The translations under genes were made by a program, and so were the position numbers. Shown piece by piece: positions 59,267 through 64,000 of a stretch of 64,000 bases of DNA. Each line of letters opens with the position of its first letter. Positions within the stretch are counted from its first letter, which is position 1. A model generated the notes under the pieces. That model had not been told where the DNA came from. It was given only the letters and a program-made list of their open reading frames with translations, and did no database searches. Source of the stretch: Pithys albifrons albifrons (taxonomy: Eukaryota > Chordata > Aves > Passeriformes > Thamnophilidae); NCBI RefSeq assembly GCF_047495875.1, contig NC_092463.1:15992724-16056723 (forward strand). The letters are read 5' to 3'.

Positions 59267-60400
59267 ATGCACTCATAGTAACAGTTATAACAACAACAAT
59301 ATGAAAACAGCCTTTAGCCAGGGAAAAACTCTTAGTAAGAATGTGCTAGCCTTGATGCAGCATCTTCTAGTCTGCCTTCCCACAACAAAAAAAAAAGAGT
59401 AAAAAAAAATCTATCATAGCAAAATAGTCATCCCTCATATGTGAACAAATTCAAGGCTTCAGAGCAATAGATAGGTAATTACAGAAGTGTCTAATTACAT
59501 AGTTACCTTCAGTACATACGAATGACACCTGTTTATGGGGGAGGAAGCCATGGAGATATCCTAAGGGAAGAATCAAAACCAAAAGGTGCAACCTCTGTGA
59601 GAAAAAGATACTATTATCTCAAAGAAAAAAAGCAATTGCTATGAAATGTGCTAGCCTCTCTTCTGTACATGGTATAACAAATGCTAATTGGAGTTTCTAA
59701 ATGTTCCTATGTACCTTTGATTTGGGATCCCACCACAAAATTGTATAGAAAATCTTATGATTTACGATTCAAAAAACAATGGAACAAATTAATAGAATAA
59801 AAAATTAACAATATGGTCTTGAGCTATAAATTGCTTCAGTCTGAGAAAGTGCTACCAACTCACACCATTATTGTTTTCTAAGGATTCTTTCTAAGGATCC
59901 TTTTCTAAGGATCAAACTGTTGGTTTGAATTTTTCTTATTTTCTTGTCTTTATAGAGCTTTGCCCGCAGTCCAGAACAGTAAGATAATGTGTCAGTTTGC
60001 ACACAATTTGGATAGAAAGTGTTCAGGTCATGTGATTTCTGTTATATATTTGCTCTTCATAAATTATTTCCTGCACCTTTATCACCTCATGTTGTCACTA
60101 TGGTGTCAGCTTGGTACAAATGTGCTGGGCTGGATTACCCCCAGTACCAGGCTTGGCACAACCCTTGTACAGGACACTTAGATCCCACCACCTTCCAGCT
60201 GAAGATTGGTTTCATTGTCACATCCTTTATGAGCCCCAGACAGTGTCATTTGGCAGCAGCCCTGGCCCTCGTGTTGACCTAAATGGGTATTTGGTCTTAC
60301 CATGGCTCACTTGTATTACATTGCCTTAGGCTACATGAAATAGATATACCAGAATATTTTCAAAAGCCTGTCCTAGTCTCTTCCCTTTTTTCCAAAATAG
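58381..60400 (+). other. ASB2: ASB2 intron 4, with a TAG-triplet microsatellite
   Basis: About 2 kb, GTGTGT to tccaaaatag. It contains the trinucleotide repeat at 59173-59266 and a small tandem of a 'ttctaaggat' unit at 59875-59911. No other exon is seen. Confidence 0.8.
59173..59266 (+). repeat. (AGT/TAG)n trinucleotide microsatellite
   Basis: About 94 bases of almost pure AGT repeat, interrupted by a tatag slip, three GGT units and one taa. The longest uninterrupted run is roughly 12 units at the right. It is likely polymorphic in length. Confidence 0.97.
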
Positions 60401-60646
60401 CTTGTGAGCGCAAGAATGCAGAGGCTGCAAGACTCCTGGTACAGTACAATGCAGATACCAACCATCGTTGCAATCGAGGATGGACTGCCCTCCATGAGGC
60501 TGTCTCCCGGAATGACCTGGAGATTATTGATATCCTTGTGAAAGGGGGTGCCAAAATTGAGTCAGCAAATGCCTATGGGATCACTTCTTTATTTGTGGCA
60601 GCTGAGAGTGGGCAGCTGGAAGCTTTGAGATACCTTGCAAAATGTG
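60401..60646 (+). CDS. ASB2: ASB2 exon 5: ankyrin repeats 4 to 6
   Basis: This 246-nt exon encodes residues 225-306: ACERKNAEAARLLVQYNADT, NHRCNRGWTALHEAVSRNDL, EIIDILVKGGAKIES and AYGITSLFVAAESGQLEALR. These are classic 33-residue ankyrin repeats (TALHEA and similar helices), almost identical to human ASB2. The acceptor is AG at 60399-60400 and the donor gtgagt starts at 60647. Both ends are phase 1, so this exon too could be skipped in frame. These repeats form the substrate-binding face of the ligase (family knowledge). Confidence 0.97.
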
Positions 60647-62840
60647 GTGAGTATAGCTGTGCCACTACATGCCTTTATTAATTTCATTCTTAATGATTCA
60701 AAGTTCCCAGTAACTCTCCCTGGCTCACTCTTGTGTCTCTGGAGACAAGCTCTAGCCTGCAGAGTCACTGAAACCCTGTTGCTCCAGATGGCAGAATTGG
60801 GTAAGGTGTTTCAGAGCATGGTCTAGACACAACACACTTCAACATTCATTCATGGTCATCTACTGTGGGAAGTAATATGGTGCTGTCTAACTGCATTTTC
60901 TTGACAGCTTTCTAAATTCATATTGCTGAAAGATGTAGCCTAAAATCCAATCAGTCATAAAAGGCAGCTGTAGATGGTAATAGATGACAGAAGTTGAACT
61001 TTAGCCAACCCCATCTGCTCATGAACATGTGCAGTGATGGGCAATGTTAGCCGTCCTCCTCTTAATGTATTCTGCTGAAAACAGATAAAATACTCTTGTA
61101 CAGTTAACGCATTTGCATCAAGTAGAAGCAGTCCAGCTCTTCCTATGTGTAAATTTTCAAATATATAAATCGAGTGAATTTTAATCTAGCTTACACTAAA
61201 CATACCTTTTACAGCTCCACTCATGTGAAACAGCTTTACACTAAGCAGAACATACTTTACTACTATTCTGAGGCATATTTTATTTTCACATTGGGTAATA
61301 TCTTCAAGGCAGGTAAGATTTGGATACTGCACTTGTGAAACAAGAGCTTAGCAGAAATGAAGTAAAACTTCTGAAACAGTTACTATGGCTAAGAATGATT
61401 CAAGAGTTGGGGAATAAAAAACGTGTTCTGCTGCCCAGCTAGTCTTGTCAAGACAATTTTATATGATCAGTTATTCTGTCATGCTGCCTATAATGTTGGA
61501 AACTAAGCCAGAATGTGATTTGTGTTTCAAACTAGATAGATATTAGGATTTCCTTAAAGTTCGATTTTGAGAAAAATACACAGGAGAAAATCCAATAAAA
61601 CTGTCTAATTGTTTCAGGCTCTGAAAAGCTCCTCTTAAAATTCCAGGAACGATATCATTCATAGTTTATGATGAGCAATGTTCATCATAAAAAGGGTTTC
61701 TTTCTTGTTAGGAATGCAGTCCTTTGTTATGTTTTGTCACTGCAGTTCTCCTGATGTTTACAGCTACAGCATCTTTAAAGGGCCAAACACAACACAGATG
61801 TTTCAGCTTAGAGTGAGAGAACAGGGAAATGTTCTCTTTGGAAGAGACTTTTCATGATCAAACATGATTTCTTTATTAGAGTTTAGAAGCAAAACTCCAG
61901 TGAACTGTCATTCCCATTTAGGATACACATAGAGCAGCTGGCCTGAGAAGACCATGATACAGTATATAACAGTCAAAACCCAGTCTTTTGGGCCACAAAT
62001 ATCTACAACAGAAAAAGCTAGGTTCCAAATTGTTCATGGCAAAAAATGTATTGTCTTGGTTTATACTTGCGTGTTGTTTATTAAGCCAAGCACACATTAG
62101 AGAAATATTCCCAAATAATCTAGTAGCTCATTAATAATATTTCTCTTTTTTTACTAAAATCATTTGGAGCCTAACTTCGGGCCCCGTAAAGTGAAGAGTT
62201 ATGGCCCCAGGTGCTGAGTTTTGATATGGGATATTCATCGATTAAGACATGCCCAAATAAAGTCTGTTTAGAACTGTTGCTTGGCACCCACCAGATGTCT
62301 TTTCATAGAGTATTATTTTGGCCTGGCTATGTACTAAAATTAAAACATAGTATAAATTCTATCAATGTGAATATATAGAGTATAAATGATACATATAAAT
62401 ATATATCATAAATACATTTCCATAGAATTTTTGAAAGCACCTATTGAGATCATCTAGTCTGAACTCCTAAACAGGAACAGCATATATACATAGTGAAAAC
62501 ACACAAATATTAATGGGATTATTGCGTTTGAAGGAAAGGCCTTGCTATATAAAGAACAATTCATTTTAAAGGGTTTTGTCTTTGAGCTACAGCTAAATGG
62601 AGTTTGGATTCATGATTAGGACCTAATGGTCATAAAATTTCTATCATATTGAAAGCCAATGTAAATCTATGATATAACAGTATATAACTGTTGACTACAT
62701 CACCTCTGATATGACCTCATTTAGAACCCCATCCAGCACATTCTGTAGCTCCAGTGTTATGGAGATGCATGTGTTCACTCAAGTGTGTTCTTTCCATCTG
62801 ATTTTAAGCTTTTGTTGCCAAAATTTTTCTTCTTTCCTAG
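60647..62840 (+). other. ASB2: ASB2 intron 5
   Basis: About 2.2 kb, GTGAGT to a strong ttcttctttcctag acceptor. AT-rich. A weak CR1-like remnant lies at about 62421-62480. No other exon is visible. Confidence 0.8.
62421..62480 (-). repeat. Possible CR1 remnant
   Basis: The + strand reads 'catagaatttttgaaagcac' followed by 'attgagatcatctagtctgaactcc', which resembles the reversed CR1 terminus (agatcatctagtccaac). Only about 60 bases are recognisable. Confidence 0.4.
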
Positions 62841-63012
62841 GTGCTGATATAAATACTCAAGCCAGTGATAATGCCTCTGCCCTTTATGAAGCCTGTAAAA
62901 ATGGACACATACATATTGTGGAGTTTCTTTTGTCCCAAGGAGCAGATGCTAACAAAGCCAATAAGGATGGCCTTTTACCTCTCCACATTGCAGCCAAAAA
63001 AGGAATCTGCGA
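62841..63012 (+). CDS. ASB2: ASB2 exon 6: ankyrin repeats 6 to 8 (start)
   Basis: This exon encodes residues 307-363: ADINTQASDNASALYEACKN, GHIHIVEFLLSQGADANK and ANKDGLLPLHIAAKKGIC. The match to human ASB2 is again near-identical except at EHEEVV (here GHIHIV). The acceptor is AG at 62839-62840 and the donor GTAAGT starts at 63013, leaving two bases (GA) for the next exon. The gene continues past the window: the remaining ankyrin repeats and the C-terminal SOCS box (Elongin B/C and Cullin5 contact) are not here. Confidence 0.96.
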
Positions 63013-64000
63013 GTAAGTTTCATAGTTTCATCTTTTAGACAATAATCTAAAGTCCTTATTGAAAGGAGAGTGTAATGTTTCGGATCTATTTCTAGGCATT
63101 TTGAGCAAGGGAGCTACCAATTGAGAATAGGGCTTTCTGCTTGCAGAGCTTGAGCTAGAAGATACTGAGGAATGTGTTTGTAATTTGGGATGGGATGGGG
63201 TGAGCAGGAACATGGGGTGAAAGATTCCTTTTCCTTTACCAAGACATCACCTATTACAGCTAAATAACATTATGTTTCTTGTAAGTGGATTAAACTGAGC
63301 TCTTCAAAACATTCTTGAGATGAAATAAAAAAGCATTGGTGGGGAGTGTTAGTCCTTCCTCAGTAGCTTTTGAAGCATAGTTTGAAATCATTTTCCTACA
63401 TGAGTTCTTTGTGATTCTTCTGCACAAGCAGAAGATGTTGGATTCATCTCTGATGTGTTCAGGTTTTATTGACAATAATTCAGTTGCTGACAGCAAGAAG
63501 TGGGTAAATGAATCTCTAAGGCATTAGTGAGATTGTTACTAGAATATGGTGTCCGGTTCTGGTATCCTCCCTTTCAGAAACTTTTCAAGAAACTGAAAAG
63601 TCTTCAGAAAAGGACAAGAATTGCTTGTGGTCTGGAAAATATATTTTATTAGTGAGTGATTAAATAACTCTTAATCCTAATGCATAAAAAGACCCGGTGG
63701 TTTCTTTCTAAAATGAAATGTGTTTAGGATAGAGCTGAGCATATTTAAACAGTGAGTAAAGTAACTAGTGATAAAAATAATAAGAAATCAGGTAGACTTT
63801 CCAGTTCTCTGTTATAGAGGTGTTTCTAGGAAAGGGACAAATTCTACAGTCTGTGATAAAGGTTATCAATTTAGAAGATGCTGTCTAGGGATGGGATTAT
63901 TGCACTTCATGTAAATAGCATTTACCTGGCTCTTTCAAAACTTGAGACATTGCAGCATGCTTCTGAGCCTGAACTCCACAGCATGTACTTCTGATTCTAT
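63013..64000 (+). other. ASB2: ASB2 intron 6 (5' part)
   Basis: Starts with GTAAGT and runs off the window. No next ASB2 exon is found before 64000. It contains an old CR1-like piece at about 63515-63640. Confidence 0.75.
63515..63640 (+). repeat. Old CR1-like fragment
   Basis: The segment 'gattgttactagaatatggtg' followed by 'tccggttctggtatcctcc' and 'cagaaaaggacaagaattgc' resembles the CR1 body phrase 'gtactgtgtccagttctgggc' in the sense direction. It is strongly diverged and lacks a tail. Confidence 0.45.

Overview
This window is vertebrate nuclear DNA, almost certainly from a bird. It has exon-intron genes with long non-coding stretches, many truncated CR1 LINE copies (the dominant avian interspersed repeat), no Alu or L1 sequence that I recognise, and one class I (gammaretrovirus-like) endogenous retrovirus fossil. 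I cannot name the species.

Two genes can be supported, both on the + strand. The left end carries the last three coding exons of DDX24, a DEAD-box RNA helicase, at 452-640, 3625-3754 and 5475-5704. Its last intron fits a GC-AG splice pair. The right end carries the 5' part of ASB2, the ankyrin-repeat substrate receptor of a cullin-RING ubiquitin ligase. Its muscle-type (beta) first coding exon, with a ubiquitin-interacting motif, is at 50938-51182. A second start at 52677 gives the shorter alpha-type N-terminus in frame with the shared exon. Ankyrin exons follow at 57387, 58225, 60401 and 62841. The rest of ASB2, including its SOCS box, lies beyond the window. Gene order and orientation match human 14q32, except that I could not find OTUB2, which lies between these genes in human.

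The roughly 45 kb between the genes holds no coding exon that I recognise. It contains CR1 copies in both orientations, including a back-to-back pair at 15.3-15.7 kb and a copy at 40.7-41.2 kb that still has a long open frame. It also contains a minus-strand retroviral pol fossil at about 9.9-11.65 kb, a G-run, some small tandem and inverted repeats, and a composite tRNA-Gln-like plus 5S rRNA-like element on the minus strand at 41.8-41.95 kb. That composite is the most unusual object here: a Pol III-derived chimera in an order that does not match the amniote 5S-tRNA SINE I know. There are no operons, CRISPR arrays or prokaryotic features.
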